Shown piece after piece: positions 8,251 to 17,392 of a DNA stretch of 64,000 nt. Below the pieces are notes generated by a model. That model saw only the letters and a list, made by a program, of their open reading frames with translations, had not been told where the DNA came from and made no database searches. Each line of letters opens with the position of its first letter. Within the stretch, counting starts at the first letter, position 1. This stretch comes from Carboxydocella sporoproducens DSM 16521 (lineage in GTDB: Bacteria > Bacillota > GCA-003054495 > Carboxydocellales > Carboxydocellaceae), in NCBI RefSeq assembly GCF_900167165.1, contig NZ_FUXM01000007.1, positions 31,046 to 95,045 of the forward strand, read 5' to 3'. The translations under genes and the position numbers were made by a program.

Positions 8251-9606
8251 ATGCGTGGACAGAGAATAGCGATTTTTTTGCTCAGTTTGGGCTTACTAGG
8301 AGTAGGCTGGTGGGGCTGGCAGCAAAAAATGATGAAAGAGGATCTGGAAAAACTGTTAAGTAATCACTATCAGCGTTCCTTTTATAATTTAGCCGACCAT
8401 GTAGGCAATGCCGAGATGCTACTGGGCAAAAGCCTGGTGGCAATGGATCCTAAGGCCAATGCGGCTATACTGGCTGACCTCTGGTATGAGGCGATCACTG
8501 CCCAGGAAAATCTGGGTCAGCTGCCATTGAGCAATTCCACCACAGTTAAAACAGCCAAATTTCTAAACCAGCTAGGGGATTATGCCTATTTTCTCAATAA
8601 ACGCAATGCTGAAGGCAAGTTACCGGGGAAGAAGGAAAGAGAGCAGCTGCAAAAACTCTATCGCCAGGCCCAGAAGCTGAATGCCGAATTGCAGGTGGCA
8701 GTCCAGGATGTGCAGGATGGGCGGGTTTATCTGGCCGAGGTGCGCCGGGAAAGCGGCAGTACCCTGGGGCGTCAGGCCCGTAAACCGCAGCCGCTGGATA
8801 TGAAGCCAGTTGCCAAGGCAATGCAGGATACACCTGCATTAATCTACGATGGGCCTTTTTCCGAACATTTAGAACGGGCCTTGCCGCGGGGCTTAAGCGG
8901 GGAAAATATCACCCTGGCCCGCGCTATGGATATTGCTCGCAGTTTTATTGATGGTCAGGGCAAGGTCTGGGAAGTGCGGACTAAAGGGGATGTCAGGGGG
9001 AAAATCCCCGCCTTCAGTCTAGAACTGGTGCCGGCCGGGAAAACCTCAGAAGAACGGATAATTATGGACATTAGCAAAAAAGGCGGTAAAGTTATCTGGA
9101 TGCTACACCGGCGCAAATTGGCTGAACCCGTACTCTCGGCTGAGGAGGCGGAAAAACGGGCAGTAGCTTTTGCCCGCTTGCGGGGTTATGATAACCTGGC
9201 ACCCACTTATGTTTTACGGGAAGACGGAATTGCCACGGTGGCCCTGGTGGCGGTTCAGGACGGGGTGTTGCTTTATCCTGATCTGGTAAAGATCAAGGTA
9301 GCCCTGGACAATGGACAAATCCTCGGCTTTGAGGCTACTGGTTATCTGATGTCCCATATTCAGCGCCAGTTGCCCCCTGTCCTGGTTAAACCGGAAGCTA
9401 TCAAGAAAAAACTGCCTCCGGAGCTGAAAGTGGAACATATTAAGCTGGCTTTGATTCCCACTCCCAGTCGCAATGAAATTCTCTGCTGGGAAGTGAAAGG
9501 CAAACTGGCAGGCGAATTGTATTATGAATATTTTAATGTAAAAAATGGTAGTGTCGAAAAGGTTTTAAAGGTGATTGAGACACAATTTGGTTCACTGACC
9601 ATGTAA
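8251..9606 (+). CDS. ypeB: Germination protein YpeB
   Basis: The 451-residue protein has one N-terminal membrane segment (IAIFLLSLGLLGVGWWGW), a helical region of about 200 residues and C-terminal PepSY-like repeats (about 210-450, for example LARAMDIARSFIDGQGKVWE). This is the architecture of YpeB, which localises and stabilises SleB in the spore. GAGAGGAG lies 8 bases before the ATG. The adjacent upstream SleB-like gene makes the assignment firm. A strong terminator follows. Confidence 0.92.
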   Translation: MRGQRIAIFLLSLGLLGVGWWGWQQKMMKEDLEKLLSNHYQRSFYNLADHVGNAEMLLGKSLVAMDPKANAAILADLWYEAITAQENLGQLPLSNSTTVKTAKFLNQLGDYAYFLNKRNAEGKLPGKKEREQLQKLYRQAQKLNAELQVAVQDVQDGRVYLAEVRRESGSTLGRQARKPQPLDMKPVAKAMQDTPALIYDGPFSEHLERALPRGLSGENITLARAMDIARSFIDGQGKVWEVRTKGDVRGKIPAFSLELVPAGKTSEERIIMDISKKGGKVIWMLHRRKLAEPVLSAEEAEKRAVAFARLRGYDNLAPTYVLREDGIATVALVAVQDGVLLYPDLVKIKVALDNGQILGFEATGYLMSHIQRQLPPVLVKPEAIKKKLPPELKVEHIKLALIPTPSRNEILCWEVKGKLAGELYYEYFNVKNGSVEKVLKVIETQFGSLTM

Positions 9607-9615
9607 AAATTTGCT

Positions 9616-9645
9616 GCAGGCTTTTTAGCCTGCATTTGTTTTTCT
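9616..9645 (+). terminator. Rho-independent terminator after ypeB
   Basis: GCAGGCT (9616-9622), loop TTTT, AGCCTGC (9627-9633), then a T-rich tail. Confidence 0.85.
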
Positions 9646-9765
9646 TTCCCTGTTTTAAAGCGGCAGTATAAGAAAATAAGGAACAGGACAAGTTATGATT
9701 AGCCGCAAAAATCGCTTAAAGGAGGTGTCATTTAAAGCAATCAGGTCATAAAGGAGGGAAATAGG

Positions 9766-11031
9766 GTGAGGAAAGGTATTTTGCTGGTTTTCCTGCTGAT
9801 TTCCGCCTTCATTCAGGCTCCAGTCCATTATTTTTCCGCTTTGCCTACCGCCCAGCAAGCAGTGGTGGGAGAAAAACTTACCCTCGCCATCAACTGGCCT
9901 AAAACCTGGCAGCGCTTTTTGCAAATCGTTAATGTTAATTACTCACCGGCTATTTCCTTGCAACAGGGTCAACCGGTTGCCAGAGAACCGGGAGAAGCCG
10001 AACTGGCGGTAAAATTGTTTGGGTTTTTACCGTTGCATCGCTTTACTGTCAGGGTTCTGCCGGAGATGCATTTGATACCCGGGGGACAGTCTATCGGAGT
10101 ATTATTAAAATCCAGGGGTGTAATGGTAGTAGGTTATGCACCTATTACCAGTGAGGGGGAAGAAAAAATATATCCGGGCCGGGATGCCGGGGTGTTAATT
10201 GGAGATACCATTCTGGCTATCAATGGGAAAAATATTAACAATGAGAAGGAAATGGCAGAGATAATTACACAAATTGGGCAAAAAGGAGAAAAAGCTATCC
10301 TTACTATTGAACGGCGCGGTACCCGGTTACAGGTGGCCGTAACTCCGCGTTTTTGTCCCGAAACCCAGAGTTATCGGATTGGTTTATACATTCGGGATAG
10401 TGCTTCTGGAGTTGGCACTCTTACTTTTATTGAACCCAAAAAAGCTTATTTTGGTGCCCTGGGTCATATAATAGCCGATAGTGATACCAGTGAACCCATT
10501 GACATCCGGGAAGGCAAGATTGTACGAGCAGTAGTACAGGCCATTCATAAAGGCAAAGAAGGATTTCCTGGAGAAAAATTGGGAGTTTTTGTGGACGATG
10601 GCAGCTGGTGGGGTGAAATTACCCATAACACTCAGGTGGGTATTTTTGGCAGGATTTATGGCAAGTTTCCTGCCAGCCGGCCTCTGCCAGTAGTAAGCAA
10701 TAACCAGGTAGAAACAGGACCGGCCCAAATTTTAACAGTTATAAATGGCGAAAAAGTAGAAGCCTTTACCATCAAAATAAAAAAATTGTTGCCCCCTGAT
10801 CGACCGGATGGTAAGGGAATGGTGGTGGAAATTACCGATCCCAGGCTTTTAAAAGAAACAGGCGGAATCATTCAGGGTATGTCTGGTAGCCCCATAATCC
10901 AAAAAGGTCGAATTGTGGGAGCGGTTACTCATGTTTTAGTCAATAATCCCCGTCTGGGTTATGGATGTTATATCGAAAAAATGTTAGAAGAAGCGGGCCT
11001 TGTCGAAACCTGGAAAAAAGCCGCCAGTTAG
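9766..11031 (+). CDS. spoIVB: SpoIVB peptidase (sporulation signalling serine protease)
   Basis: SpoIVB is made in the forespore, is secreted into the intermembrane space and cleaves SpoIVFA to trigger pro-sigma-K processing. The 421-residue protein has an N-terminal hydrophobic signal, a PDZ domain (about 105-190, with GDTILAINGKNINN) and an S55 peptidase domain. Candidate catalytic residues are His234 (GALGHII) and Ser375 (MSGSPIIQ), close to the positions known for Bacillus SpoIVB. The GTG start follows AAGGAGGG. The next gene is spo0A, the invariant neighbour in spore formers. The 160 bases upstream hold the ypeB terminator and no obvious sigma-A promoter. Confidence 0.95.
   Translation: MRKGILLVFLLISAFIQAPVHYFSALPTAQQAVVGEKLTLAINWPKTWQRFLQIVNVNYSPAISLQQGQPVAREPGEAELAVKLFGFLPLHRFTVRVLPEMHLIPGGQSIGVLLKSRGVMVVGYAPITSEGEEKIYPGRDAGVLIGDTILAINGKNINNEKEMAEIITQIGQKGEKAILTIERRGTRLQVAVTPRFCPETQSYRIGLYIRDSASGVGTLTFIEPKKAYFGALGHIIADSDTSEPIDIREGKIVRAVVQAIHKGKEGFPGEKLGVFVDDGSWWGEITHNTQVGIFGRIYGKFPASRPLPVVSNNQVETGPAQILTVINGEKVEAFTIKIKKLLPPDRPDGKGMVVEITDPRLLKETGGIIQGMSGSPIIQKGRIVGAVTHVLVNNPRLGYGCYIEKMLEEAGLVETWKKAAS
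11000..11008 (+). promoter_or_regulatory. Candidate Spo0A box
   Basis: TTGTCGAAA contains an exact TGTCGAA (0A-box core, 11001-11007). It lies in the last codons of spoIVB, about 145 bases upstream of spo0A. A single 7-base match is weak on its own; its position before spo0A gives it meaning. Confidence 0.35.
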
Positions 11032-11047
11032 GCGGTAAATTTTTTTG
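11021..11047 (+). terminator. Terminator overlapping the spoIVB stop codon
   Basis: CCGCC (11021-11025), loop AGTTA, GGCGG (11031-11035), then TAAATTTTTTT. The spoIVB stop codon forms part of the hairpin. The stem is short but GC-rich. Confidence 0.65.
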
Positions 11048-11070
11048 TAGAAATTGTTTATGCAATAAAA

Positions 11071-11099
11071 GCAGGAATAACCAGTCTAGCGTCGAATGG
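11071..11099 (+). promoter_or_regulatory. Putative sigma-H promoter of spo0A with overlapping 0A-like box
   Basis: GCAGGAATA (11071-11079), 11 bases, GTCGAATGG (11091-11099) matches the sigma-H consensus in the core AGGA and GAAT elements. The -10 region contains CGTCGAA (11090-11096), a one-mismatch Spo0A box. In Bacillus subtilis spo0A is transcribed from a sigma-H promoter under Spo0A feedback, so the arrangement fits. Confidence 0.6.
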
Positions 11100-11148
11100 A
11101 ATTATAGACAATAAAAAGAAAAAGAAGTGGTGTACAGGGGGCGAAAAG

Positions 11149-11922
11149 ATGATGTACAAAGATGTGAAAATCCTCTTAGTTGATGATAACCGGGAATTTT
11201 GTGATATGTTGAGCAAACACCTGACCCGGGATGAGGATTTCATTCTGGTCGGAGTAGCTCATAATGGACTGGAAGCTCTGGAACTAATCCAATCGGAGCA
11301 ACCAGATTTAATCATTCTGGATTTAATTATGCCTCATTTGGATGGGATTGGGGTACTGGAAAGAATGCAGACCCTGGATCTGCCGAAGCGGCCTAAAATT
11401 TTAATGCTTACCGCTTTTGGTCAGGAAACCGTGACCCAGAAGGCAATGCAGCTGGGGGCAGATTATTACCTGTTGAAACCCTTTGATTTCAATGTTTTAA
11501 GCCATCGCATCAGGCAAATGGTGGACACCGGCTATACCATTCCTGCCTATACTCATGTCGCCAAAACCAAAAACCTGGATGTGCTGGTGACCAACATCAT
11601 CCATGAAATGGGAGTACCTGCCCATATCAAGGGATATCAATATTTACGGGAAGCTATTTTGATGGTGGTGGACCATGTCCATTTGTTAGGAGCGATTACC
11701 AAGGAACTCTATCCTGCCATTGCTGAGAAATACAATACCACTCCTAGCCGGGTGGAAAGAGCCATTCGCCATGCTATTGAACTGGCCTGGGACCGGGGCA
11801 ATGTGGAGATGATGAACAAGTTCTTCGGTTACACAGTTAATAATGAAAGGGGCAAACCCACAAATAGTGAGTTTATCGCTATGATAGCCGATAAACTGCG
11901 TATAACTGCCAAAGTTAGCTAA
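11149..11922 (+). CDS. spo0A: Sporulation master regulator Spo0A
   Basis: Spo0A is the phosphorelay response regulator that starts sporulation. The 257-residue protein has a receiver domain (about 5-125) with an acidic pocket (VDDN at 11-14), phosphoacceptor Asp58 in ILDLIMP and switch Lys in LLKPFD. The Spo0A-specific DNA-binding domain occupies about 145-257. It includes [20 protein letters not shown] and the recognition region [17 protein letters not shown]. An ATG-ATG pair follows AGGGGG; I use the first. It stands alone between two terminators, with a sigma-H-like promoter upstream. Confidence 0.97.
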   Translation: MMYKDVKILLVDDNREFCDMLSKHLTRDEDFILVGVAHNGLEALELIQSEQPDLIILDLIMPHLDGIGVLERMQTLDLPKRPKILMLTAFGQETVTQKAMQLGADYYLLKPFDFNVLSHRIRQMVDTGYTIPAYTHVAKTKNLDVLVTNIIHEMGVPAHIKGYQYLREAILMVVDHVHLLGAITKELYPAIAEKYNTTPSRVERAIRHAIELAWDRGNVEMMNKFFGYTVNNERGKPTNSEFIAMIADKLRITAKVS

Positions 11923-11924
11923 GA

Positions 11925-11954
11925 CAGCGAGGCTTGCCCTCGCTGCTCTTTTTT
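11925..11954 (+). terminator. Rho-independent terminator after spo0A
   Basis: CAGCGAGG (11925-11932), loop CTTGC, CCTCGCTG (11938-11945), then CTCTTTTTTG. Confidence 0.9.
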
Positions 11955-11962
11955 GCAAGGAG

Positions 11963-11991
11963 TTGCATAGAGGTAGTAAATAGGGTAAAAT
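11963..11991 (+). promoter_or_regulatory. Putative sigma-A promoter of the steA cluster
   Basis: TTGCAT (11963-11968), 17-base spacer, TAAAAT (11986-11991). The steA start codon is 20 bases downstream. Confidence 0.6.
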
Positions 11992-12011
11992 CTTTTTGAG
12001 GTGAAAAAACC

Positions 12012-13136
12012 ATGGAAATCAAGGGCATTGCCCGTGTGGATAAAAAAACCAAGAACCTGGCCAAAAGAATCAAACCAGGAGAAATTGCGGTTATCAATCA
12101 CCAGGATCTGGACGAAGTGGCAGCCATGAGCCTTGTTAAAGCCCGGGTAAAAGCGGTGGTCAATGCTGCAGCCAGTATCTCCGGCCGTTATCCCAACCTG
12201 GGGCCCAGGGCCCTTTTGCAAAACGGAATCCCCCTGATTGACCTGGCCGGGGAAAGTATCATGGAAACCCTGCGGGAAGGGCAACAGGTGCTGATAAAAG
12301 AGAACGGGGAAATCTGGGTGGGCGATAAATTGGCCGGTTTTGGGCAATGGCTGACTATTGATGAGGTGGAACGGCAACTGGCCAATGCCAAGGCCAATAT
12401 CGCCGGGGTTCTCAAGGATTTCCTGGAAAATACCCTGCAGTATGCCGAGAAGGAACAGGGATTGATTCTGGGGGAAGTGGCTATTCCGGAAACCAGGACT
12501 CAGTTTGCTGGTCGGCATGCCCTGATCGTAGTGCGGGGGCAGAATTACCGGGAAGATTTGCTGGCTATTAAAAGCTATATCGATGAAGTTAAACCGGTGC
12601 TAATCGGTGTGGACGGTGGTGCTGATGCCCTGGTGGAGTTTGGTTATTGCCCTGATGTGATTGTAGGGGACATGGACTCCATTTCTGATGAAACCCTGGC
12701 CTGTGGGGCAGAGTTGATCGTTCATGCCTATCCTGACGGTCGGGCGCCTGGGCTGGCCCGAGTGCAGCGACTGGGTCTTGAGGCCAGAACTTTTCCCGCT
12801 CCTGGCACCAGTGAGGATATAGCCATGCTACTGGCCTATGAAAAAGGTGCTGAATTGCTGGTAGCGGTGGGTACCCATTCCAATTTCATCGATTTTCTGG
12901 AAAAAGGCAGAAAAGGGATGGCCAGCACTTTTCTGGTGCGTCTGAAAGTGGGGTCCATTCTGGTAGATGCGCGGGGTGTAAATCGGCTTTATCGGCACCG
13001 GCTCAAACCCAGGCATGTGGTGGAAATCGTGGTGGCGGCCCTTATTCCCATCTTTATTATTATCGTCACGGCACCCGCTACCCGCGAGCTGGCGCGCTTG
13101 ATGTATTTGCAGCTTAAATTACTGCTGGGGATTTAA
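12012..13136 (+). CDS. steA: SteA-like protein (thiamin-pyrophosphokinase-like domain with C-terminal membrane anchor)
   Basis: The 374-residue protein has an N-terminal domain of about 160 residues and a region related to thiamin pyrophosphokinase (VDGGADALVEFGYCPDVIVG, then DMDSISDE). It ends with a hydrophobic segment (IVVAALIPIFIIIV) and a short tail. This is the architecture of the SteA family, shown in Corynebacterium to form a membrane complex with SteB at the division site that affects cell-wall assembly. The next gene is a SteB-like protein, supporting the call. A catalytic activity for the kinase-like domain is unproven. The ATG follows GAGGTG at short spacing. Confidence 0.75.
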   Translation: MEIKGIARVDKKTKNLAKRIKPGEIAVINHQDLDEVAAMSLVKARVKAVVNAAASISGRYPNLGPRALLQNGIPLIDLAGESIMETLREGQQVLIKENGEIWVGDKLAGFGQWLTIDEVERQLANAKANIAGVLKDFLENTLQYAEKEQGLILGEVAIPETRTQFAGRHALIVVRGQNYREDLLAIKSYIDEVKPVLIGVDGGADALVEFGYCPDVIVGDMDSISDETLACGAELIVHAYPDGRAPGLARVQRLGLEARTFPAPGTSEDIAMLLAYEKGAELLVAVGTHSNFIDFLEKGRKGMASTFLVRLKVGSILVDARGVNRLYRHRLKPRHVVEIVVAALIPIFIIIVTAPATRELARLMYLQLKLLLGI

Positions 13137-13157
13137 CTGGAGAGGAGTCTTACGGCA

Positions 13158-14102
13158 ATGTTTGATTTGCGCTACCATATAGTTTCCCTGGTAGCTGTCT
13201 TTTTGGCCCTGGGAATAGGGATTCTGATTGGCTCTGCCATGGAAACGGATAATACCCTGATCCAGCAACAAAAGGTATTGACCGATCGCCTGGCGGCTGA
13301 TCTGGAAAAACTGCGGGGTGAAAACAAGGAGGCCATGGAAAAACTGGCCAAAGAGCAAAAGGAATCGGCACAACAAGAGGAATTTGTGAAAGAGGTTCTG
13401 CCGGTTTTGATTAAAAATCGCCTGACTGGCTACCGGGTGGCCATAATCGATACCGGTGATTATGGCTTTAATGATGACTTGCTGGATATTTTGAAAAAGG
13501 CAGGGGCGGTGGTAACCAGCACTTCGGTGCTAAGCCGGGATTTCGTGCTGGCTGATCCGCAATTACAAAAGGAAGTAGCGGCTTTTCTGGGAGTAGACCC
13601 CAACAGCCAGGCGGCCATAGTTAAGGAAATGACCTGGCAGGTAACCCGGGGTCTGGTAGTTGGAGATAATCTGGCGGTCATCAAGTTTCTGACCGATAAG
13701 AAACTGCTTAAAATTACAGGAGCCTACGGGCAGCCGCTGCAAGGGGTGATTATTATCGGAGGCAGTCAGCAACCCCAGACCGCTCAGTTCCGGGTAGAGA
13801 ATATTGATTTGCCCCTGATTGAAGCCCTGCAGCAAAAAGGGATCGAAATTTTCGGAACCGAATATTCCAGGGTGGCAGTTTCCTACATGAAAAATTATCA
13901 GCGTTATAAGATTTCCACTATTGATAATATCGATACTCCCATGGGCCAGGTAGCACTGGTAGCAGCCATGGAAGGACGGCCCGGGGATTATGGTATCAAG
14001 GCAACTGCCGGCCGGCTGTTGCCGGATTTGAACAGGGAGGTTAAAAGGATTGTCTTGCCAGGATCGGTACCAGGTGCTGGTGTTAGTACCAGCCCACAAT
14101 GA
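13158..14102 (+). CDS. SteB/MctB-like membrane protein ('copper transporter' family)
   Basis: The 314-residue protein starts FDLRYHIVSLVAVFLALGIG, the characteristic membrane segment of the family named after mycobacterial MctB. It continues as a coiled coil (about 35-80) and an extracytoplasmic alpha/beta domain. In actinobacteria the SteA partner SteB belongs to this family, and here it follows the steA-like gene by 21 bases. A copper function should not be assumed from the family name. The last 53 bases overlap the next gene in another frame. Confidence 0.72.
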   Translation: MFDLRYHIVSLVAVFLALGIGILIGSAMETDNTLIQQQKVLTDRLAADLEKLRGENKEAMEKLAKEQKESAQQEEFVKEVLPVLIKNRLTGYRVAIIDTGDYGFNDDLLDILKKAGAVVTSTSVLSRDFVLADPQLQKEVAAFLGVDPNSQAAIVKEMTWQVTRGLVVGDNLAVIKFLTDKKLLKITGAYGQPLQGVIIIGGSQQPQTAQFRVENIDLPLIEALQQKGIEIFGTEYSRVAVSYMKNYQRYKISTIDNIDTPMGQVALVAAMEGRPGDYGIKATAGRLLPDLNREVKRIVLPGSVPGAGVSTSPQ

Positions 14103-14739
14103 GGAAAAAAAGATAGCTGCTACGGTTAAAAGCGCTTTGACCATTCCGGGAGTGACCCGGGTAGTGGTGGTGGATGATGCTTCTACTGATCGCACAGCTG
14201 AACTGGCCGAGGCGGCTGGAGCAGAGGTGATTCGCCTCTCCCGCAATCTGGGAAAAGGAGGAGCTCTTAACCGCGGATTGAAAGAATTCCGGGAAGATTT
14301 GCTTTTGCTACTTGATGGCGATCTGGGGGAAACAGCGGCTGAAGGGGTTAAATTGCTGACTCCTTTACTGGAGGGACGGGCGGAGATGACCATTGCCCGT
14401 TTTCCCAGGGCCAGCAAAAAAGGGGGCTTTGGGCTGGTCAAAGGCCTGGCCCGCTGGGGGATCCAGCGTTTAAGTGGCTACCTGCCCCAGGCCCCATTAT
14501 CCGGACAGCGCGGGCTAACCCGGAAGGCGATGGAGACGGCAGGCGGTTTCGCTGAAGGTTATGGTGTGGAGGTAGCTTTGACGGTGGCGGTAGCCCGGGC
14601 GGGACTGCCCATTCTGGAGGTAGAATGCGCCATGACCCATGATGAGACCGGTCGTGATTTGGCCGGTTTTTGGCACCGGGGACGGCAGTTCTATCACGTA
14701 GCGCGCACCCTCTGCTATTTGCACAGGAGGTATAGATAA
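14050..14739 (+). CDS. Family 2 glycosyltransferase
   Basis: The 229-residue GT-A fold protein has VLVLVPAHNEEKKIAATVKS at its N-terminus, VVVDDASTDRT as the nucleotide-sugar motif and LLLLDGDLG as the DXD-like metal site. RNLGKGGALNRGL is typical of dolichyl/undecaprenyl-phosphate sugar synthases and related GT2 enzymes. No membrane segment is visible. The start is TTG at 14050, supported by GGGAGG 9 bases upstream, and overlaps the preceding gene by 53 bases. Donor and acceptor are unknown. The context (SteAB-like proteins, MraY-like transferase) suggests synthesis of an envelope polymer or lipid-linked sugar. Confidence 0.85.
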   Translation: MSCQDRYQVLVLVPAHNEEKKIAATVKSALTIPGVTRVVVVDDASTDRTAELAEAAGAEVIRLSRNLGKGGALNRGLKEFREDLLLLLDGDLGETAAEGVKLLTPLLEGRAEMTIARFPRASKKGGFGLVKGLARWGIQRLSGYLPQAPLSGQRGLTRKAMETAGGFAEGYGVEVALTVAVARAGLPILEVECAMTHDETGRDLAGFWHRGRQFYHVARTLCYLHRRYR

Positions 14740-15566
14740 TGGTTTGGTGGATACTGGCTCTTGCTGGTGCAGGTCTGACCAGGTTGATCCTGCCGTCCCT
14801 GTTTGCCATCTGGCAGCAAGCGGGTTTTTTGCGTCCCAATTTTCGCGGTGAACAAATTCCGCTGGGGGTTGGGGTTTTTCTGCCTCTGGTCTGGCTGATA
14901 CTATTGCCAGGGGTAGTTTGGCTGGTTCCTGAGCAGCGGGACCATGGCCTGCAACTACTTCTGGCGGTAACCTTTCTTACCTTGCTGGGTATGCTGGATG
15001 ATGTGCTGGGGTCCCGCCGGGTAAGTGGGTTAAAAGGTCATCTGGGCAGTCTGTTCAGGGGCAGGATGACAACAGGAGCTTTAAAAGCAGTCATGGGAGG
15101 CTGGCTGGGTCTGGTACTGGCCTGGCTGGAATTCCAGCCCCGAACCGGGATTGGGTGGATTCAAACAGTGCTGGCCGGCCTGATGGTAGCCCTTTCTATC
15201 AACGCTATCAATCTGCTGGATTTGCGACCAGGCCGGGCGGGCAAGGGTTTTTTGCTTTTTGGCGGTTTACTGGTTTTGCTTTCCGGTCTGGCAGCGGCGG
15301 CGGGCTTTTGGCTGGTAACGGCCGGCATGCTGGTTGCCTATCTGCCTGCTGATTTAAAAGCCCGCTGTATGCTGGGGGATACAGGAGCCAATCCACTCGG
15401 GGTGATTCTGGGATTATCAGCCCTCTGGGCCTTGCCTGCCTGGGGACAGCTGGGCTGGCTTCTCTTTCTGATCGGCTTTCATTTTTTGACGGAAAAATAT
15501 TCTTTGACTGAGCTTATTGCCCGCACGCCCTGGTTGGATTATATAGATAGATGGGGCCGGGAGTAA
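14739..15566 (+). CDS. MraY/WecA-like polyprenyl-phosphate sugar-phosphate transferase
   Basis: The 275-residue integral membrane protein has about eight to nine hydrophobic segments. It shows three hallmarks of the family that transfers a phospho-sugar to a polyprenyl phosphate: LLGMLDDVLGSR, INAINLLDLRPGRAGK and MLGDTGANPLGV. These correspond to the Asp-rich, nucleophile and loop motifs of MraY/WecA. It is shorter than MraY (about 320) and is not in a division/cell-wall cluster, so it is probably a paralogue for another envelope glycan. The ATG overlaps the preceding stop by one base, with AGGAGG upstream. Confidence 0.8.
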   Translation: MVWWILALAGAGLTRLILPSLFAIWQQAGFLRPNFRGEQIPLGVGVFLPLVWLILLPGVVWLVPEQRDHGLQLLLAVTFLTLLGMLDDVLGSRRVSGLKGHLGSLFRGRMTTGALKAVMGGWLGLVLAWLEFQPRTGIGWIQTVLAGLMVALSINAINLLDLRPGRAGKGFLLFGGLLVLLSGLAAAAGFWLVTAGMLVAYLPADLKARCMLGDTGANPLGVILGLSALWALPAWGQLGWLLFLIGFHFLTEKYSLTELIARTPWLDYIDRWGRE

Positions 15567-15599
15567 CGGGAGGCAGCAAGAGGGGGAGGACTGGGCGAT

Positions 15600-17321
15600 A
15601 TGGAAATTAGCAGCAGGGAACTGGCAGTGATCCTGGATTCCACCCATGATGGCATGATCGCTGTAAACAGGGAGGGAGCTGTTACCCTCTTCAATGCAGC
15701 GGCAGAGCGTTTGACCGGACTGAAGCGGGAAGAGGTAATTGGCCGCAAAGCCCAGGAAGCTATTCCCAATACCAGACTGCATATTGTGCTGGAGACAGGC
15801 GTGCCGGAGCTCAATCAACAGCAGCATCTTGGTAAAACCACCATCATAACCAACCGGGTCCCTGTGAAAGATGAAGAGGGACGGGTAGTGGGGGCGGTGG
15901 CGGTTTTCCGCGATGTGGGGGATTTTGAAGCTCTGGCAGAAGAGTTGACCAATGTACGGCAAATCAAGACGATGCTGGAAGCCATTATCAATGCCACCAA
16001 TGATGCGATTTCGGTAGTGGATGAGAACGGCATGCAAATTCTGATCAACCCGGCTTACACCCGTTTGACCGGTTTGACAGAGGCGGATGTCCTGTATAAA
16101 CCGGCCACAGTGGATATTGTGGAAGGGGAAAGCATGCATTATAAAGTGCTGCGCACCCGGCAGCCGGTACGGGGCGTGCGCATGAAAATTGGACCCAACA
16201 AGAAGGAAGTTATGGTGAATGTGGCCCCGATTATCGTCAATAATGAATTAAAAGGCAGTGTTGGGGTTATTCACGATTTATCTGAAATCAAAAAACTGAC
16301 AGAAGAACTGGAGCATGCCCGCCGTCTGATTCGCCATCTCGAAGCCAAATATACCTTTGATGATATTATCGGTCAGAGTGAGGAACTGAAACTGGCTGTG
16401 GAACAGGCGGAAAGGGCGGCAGCTACTCCTGCTACCGTTTTGCTCAGGGGGGAAAGCGGCACAGGCAAGGAGTTGTTTGCCCATGCCATTCATAATGCCA
16501 GTACCCGCAGCAGCCAGAAGTTTATCCGGGTCAATTGCGCCTCCCTTACTGATACCCTGCTGGAAAGCGAGCTTTTCGGATATGAGGAAGGGGCCTTTAC
16601 CGGAGCGGTAAAAGGCGGAAAACGGGGGCTGTTTGAGGAAGCCAACGGGGGCACCATTTTCCTGGATGAAATCGGGGAGATTTCCTTGACCTTACAGGCC
16701 AAACTGCTCAGGGTCTTGCAGGAAAAGGAAGTGCGGCGGGTCGGGGGCACCAAGGCTGTTCCTGTGGATGTCCGTGTAATCGCTGCCACCAATGCCAATC
16801 TGGAGGAAAAAATCCGGGAAGGCAGTTTCCGGGAGGACCTTTATTACCGGCTTAATGTTTTTCCCATTTTCATTCCCCCGCTGCGGAGGCGGAAACAGGA
16901 TTTACCCCTGCTGGTCCGTTTTCTGATCGGTAAGTTCAACCGGGAATTTGGACGGCAGGTGGAACGGATCGAACCGGAAGCCCTGAAAGTGCTGGAAAAC
17001 TACGATTGGCCGGGAAATGTTCGGGAACTGGAAAATGTGATCGGCCGGGCCATTATCAATATGCGCCCGGGAGATACGGTAATTGCCGTCCGGCATTTGC
17101 CGTCCCTGGGCCTGGTCCGCCCTCAGGTTGAGGGAGAACACCGGCTACCGGATAGTGGCTGGCAGGGAGAAACCCTGGATGAAATTCTGGCCAGGGTGGA
17201 AAGACAGGTAATCTGTGATGTGCTGGCTCAATGCGGTGGCAACAAAACCCTGGCTGCCCGCAAACTGAATATCGCTGTGCGCAGCCTTTACTATAAAATG
17301 GATCGTTATGGCTTGCGTTAA
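15600..17321 (+). CDS. Sigma-54-dependent transcriptional activator with two PAS domains (BkdR-like)
   Basis: The 573-residue protein has two PAS domains (about 5-110 and 120-225), a short coiled linker and an AAA+ sigma-54 activation domain. That domain carries Walker A GESGTGKE at 284-291, the sigma-54 contact loop GAFTGA near 331 and the Walker B segment [12 protein letters not shown] Fis-type helix-turn-helix is at the C-terminus ([20 protein letters not shown]). Lacking a receiver domain, it probably senses a small ligand or redox signal through PAS. Directly downstream is a near-perfect -24/-12 promoter before the branched-chain catabolic operon. Bacillus BkdR has the same position and role. 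A terminator separates the regulator from the operon. Confidence 0.93.
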   Translation: MEISSRELAVILDSTHDGMIAVNREGAVTLFNAAAERLTGLKREEVIGRKAQEAIPNTRLHIVLETGVPELNQQQHLGKTTIITNRVPVKDEEGRVVGAVAVFRDVGDFEALAEELTNVRQIKTMLEAIINATNDAISVVDENGMQILINPAYTRLTGLTEADVLYKPATVDIVEGESMHYKVLRTRQPVRGVRMKIGPNKKEVMVNVAPIIVNNELKGSVGVIHDLSEIKKLTEELEHARRLIRHLEAKYTFDDIIGQSEELKLAVEQAERAAATPATVLLRGESGTGKELFAHAIHNASTRSSQKFIRVNCASLTDTLLESELFGYEEGAFTGAVKGGKRGLFEEANGGTIFLDEIGEISLTLQAKLLRVLQEKEVRRVGGTKAVPVDVRVIAATNANLEEKIREGSFREDLYYRLNVFPIFIPPLRRRKQDLPLLVRFLIGKFNREFGRQVERIEPEALKVLENYDWPGNVRELENVIGRAIINMRPGDTVIAVRHLPSLGLVRPQVEGEHRLPDSGWQGETLDEILARVERQVICDVLAQCGGNKTLAARKLNIAVRSLYYKMDRYGLR

Positions 17322-17346
17322 CCTGCAAAAAAATGCAGATGACCAG

Positions 17347-17378
17347 AAATCCTGCAATTTATTGCAGGATTTTTTTTG
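17347..17378 (+). terminator. Rho-independent terminator after the sigma-54 activator
   Basis: AAATCCTGCAA (17347-17357), loop TTTA, TTGCAGGATTT (17362-17372), then more T. This is an 11-bp perfect stem. Confidence 0.92.
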
Positions 17379-17392
17379 CAAAAGAAAAGACC

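Noticed and set aside
9718..9727. AAAGGAGGTG upstream of spoIVB as the ribosome binding site of a small gene
   Set aside because: No start codon follows at suitable spacing before a stop; the real spoIVB site is AAGGAGGG at 9751.
13158..14102. Copper transporter function for the SteB/MctB-like protein
   Set aside because: The family name comes from a mycobacterial phenotype; no metal-binding Cys, Met or His cluster is seen and the steA neighbour points to an envelope role.
13563..14441. 292-codon minus-strand open frame over the steB-like and GT2 genes
   Set aside because: Both plus-strand genes have recognisable families and ribosome binding sites; the antisense product is low-complexity (Ser/Pro rich) and unrecognisable.
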